Shown here: positions 16,147-17,047 of the stretch, piece after piece
Numbering within the stretch: the first letter of the stretch is position 1
Layout of the letters: each line of letters opens with the position of its first letter
NCBI GenBank assembly: GCA_046726955.1
Contig: JBKPBQ010000557.1
Span: 1-17,047 of the forward strand
Source of the DNA: CAVPGH01 sp046726955
GTDB lineage: Bacteria; Acidobacteriota; Vicinamibacteria; Fen-336
DNA length: 17,047 nucleotides
Direction: 5' to 3'
The notes under the pieces: generated by a model
What the model was told of the DNA's origin: nothing
The model's database searches: none
Seen by the model: the letters and a program-made list of their open reading frames with translations, nothing else
Made by a program: the position numbers and the translations under genes

Positions 16147-16161
16147 TGGCACGTCCGTTGC
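16147..16161 (+). promoter_or_regulatory. Sigma-54 (RpoN) promoter
   Basis: TGGCACG (16147-16153), four bases (TCCG), then TTGC (16158-16161) is an exact match to the -24/-12 consensus, with the GG and GC pairs correctly 10 bp apart. It lies in the 131-bp gap between the sigma-54 activator gene and the following response regulator gene. By the usual spacing, transcription would start at about 16173, only about 3 nt before the GTG of the next gene. The adjoining activator is the obvious candidate to drive it. Confidence 0.87.
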
Positions 16162-16175
16162 CATGAAGAGAAGTC

Positions 16176-16586
16176 GTGGAAGACGCGAAGCGGCACACGC
16201 GCACCCCGGAACGGTCGGGCAAGCGCCTCCTGCTGGTCGACGACGAGGAGGCGATCCTCCGGCCCATGTCGAAGTATTTCCGGGAGCTGGGCTTTTCCGT
16301 GGTGCCCGCCCGCGATGTCTCGGAGGCGGAGAAGGCGCTCGCGCGCGAGAGCTTCGACCTGCTGATCCTGGACATCCGGCTCGATCCGTCCGAGTGCTCT
16401 GGACTCGACGTCCTTCGCACTCTCCGCGCCCGGGAGTCCGAGACGCCGGTCGTGGTGATGAGCGCCTACGTGTCCCACGAAGTGGAGCGGGAAGCCCTGC
16501 GCCTGGGGGCGCGGGCCGTGCTCCGCAAACCCCAGCCGCTCGCGAACGTCGCACGCACGGCCTTCAACCTCGTGGGAGAGCCATGA
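16176..16586 (+). CDS. Single-domain response regulator (CheY-like receiver)
   Basis: A receiver domain of 136 residues with no output domain. LLLVDDEEAI carries the acidic pair Asp22-Asp23. The phosphoacceptor is Asp66 in LLILDIRLDP, with Ser96 in VVMSAY and Lys118 in LRKPQ. A loop of extra residues (DPSECSG) follows the phosphorylation site. It begins right after a sigma-54 promoter and overlaps the next gene as ATGA, so it may pass phosphate to or from that PAS protein. GTG 16176 is the only sensible start that keeps the first strand. It would give a near-leaderless message from the sigma-54 start site, and the AGAGAAG ahead of it would be outside that transcript. The N-terminal 15 residues are charged and not part of the domain. 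Confidence 0.87.
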   Translation: MEDAKRHTRTPERSGKRLLLVDDEEAILRPMSKYFRELGFSVVPARDVSEAEKALARESFDLLILDIRLDPSECSGLDVLRTLRARESETPVVVMSAYVSHEVEREALRLGARAVLRKPQPLANVARTAFNLVGEP

Positions 16587-17047
16587 CGACCCAGGACGCC
16601 GCTCGATCCGCCGAACCCGACAACCAGCCGCGTGTGGACGCCGCCTCGCCCGTTCCCGGCGCGCACGCACTGCCGGCACTGCTCCCGGTGCTCGAGGCGC
16701 TGAGCCGCGAGATCGCGCAGCGCCAGGGCACGGAAGGGCTGCCCACGGGATCTCAGGAGAGCCCGATCGGCGTCGCCCTCTGCACGCTCGAGGGGCGCTT
16801 CATCGAGGTGAACGAGGCGCTCGTGGGCCTGAGCGGCTACACGCCGGCGGAGATCGTCGGCCGCACCGGCGAGGAGGTCGGCCTCTGGACGAACCCCGAG
16901 GAGATGCTGCGTTGCATCCGGCAGCGCGGCTCGGTGGACGAGTACGTCCTGCCCTACCGCACGCGCGACGGCCGCACCCGGAGGATGCTACTCGCGGCCC
17001 GGCTCCTGAACGTCGGCGGCCGCGGATGCATCCTCGCGGTGGGAGTC
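16583..17047 (+). CDS. PAS-domain signalling protein, probably a histidine kinase (partial, C-terminus outside window)
   Basis: The first 155 residues of a longer protein. Residues 1-60 are Pro/Ala-rich and probably disordered or partly helical (LPALLPVLEALSREIAQRQG). A PAS domain follows from about residue 60: SPIGVALCTLEGRFIEVNEALVGLSGYTPAEIVGRTGEEVGLW, continuing through a YRTRDGRTRRMLLAA strand. No signal peptide or membrane segment is visible. Its PAS domain resembles the first PAS domain of the kinase at 12170 (shared pattern VG-W--P followed by an R-R-G spaced region), suggesting duplication. The ATG at 16583 overlaps the preceding regulator stop as ATGA. A kinase module beyond the window is expected from context but not seen. 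Confidence 0.82.
   Translation, partial: MTTQDAARSAEPDNQPRVDAASPVPGAHALPALLPVLEALSREIAQRQGTEGLPTGSQESPIGVALCTLEGRFIEVNEALVGLSGYTPAEIVGRTGEEVGLWTNPEEMLRCIRQRGSVDEYVLPYRTRDGRTRRMLLAARLLNVGGRGCILAVGV

Noticed and set aside
16163..16175. ATG at 16163 as start of the response regulator
   Set aside because: It is out of frame with the receiver domain and lies upstream of the expected sigma-54 transcription start.
14194..16554. Long minus-strand open frame opposite the sigma-54 activator and the following regulator
   Set aside because: It runs across two well-supported plus-strand genes and across the sigma-54 promoter, and shows no family motifs. It is a shadow of GC-rich codon use.

Overview
This is a GC-rich bacterial window (many GTG starts, very tight gene packing) with two divergently transcribed blocks. 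Nothing in it fixes the taxonomy. The short-form HisG with HisZ, the AroD-AroE fusion, the sigma-54 control and the PAS-rich signalling genes would suit an Acidobacteriota-, Myxococcota- or similar soil or subsurface lineage, but that is a weak inference.

Minus strand, 12090 down to 1: one amino-acid biosynthesis super-operon. The order is promoter, leader peptide, attenuator, aroDE (dehydroquinase-shikimate dehydrogenase fusion), a MoeB/ThiF-type E1-like adenylyltransferase, hisZ, hisG, hisD, hisC, hisB, hisH, hisA, hisF, hisIE, trpE and trpG (cut by the window edge). Eleven of the twelve junctions overlap by 4 or 1 nt (mostly GTGA), and the remaining one has a 4-nt gap. The operon therefore joins a shared aromatic step, all of histidine synthesis except histidinol-phosphate phosphatase, and the first step of tryptophan synthesis.

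The most interesting signal lies in the 347-bp intergenic region (11823-12169). A good sigma-70-type promoter (TTGACA-17-TAGAGT) sits just upstream of a 31-codon reading frame with a strong Shine-Dalgarno. The last 14 codons of that frame read CRWRPRFHHYRYHP: one Trp, one Phe, two Tyr and three His. Between it and aroDE is an 11-12 bp GC-rich hairpin followed by a T-rich run. A segment further upstream can pair with the 5' half of that hairpin over 14 bp. This is the architecture of a ribosome-mediated transcription attenuator, and its leader peptide appears to report on all three aromatic amino acids plus histidine. That matches the mixed aro/his/trp content of the operon.

Plus strand, 12095 to the end: a signalling block. 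It begins with a 7-TM, triple-PAS histidine kinase, which overlaps by 4 nt an NtrC-type sigma-54 activator (REC-AAA+-HTH, GAFTGA present). After a 131-bp gap with a textbook sigma-54 promoter (TGGCACG-N4-TTGC) come a single-domain response regulator and the start of a PAS-containing protein that runs off the window. The likely reading is that the kinase and activator pair switches on the downstream regulator/PAS gene pair. The kinase promoter overlaps the biosynthetic operon promoter back to back.
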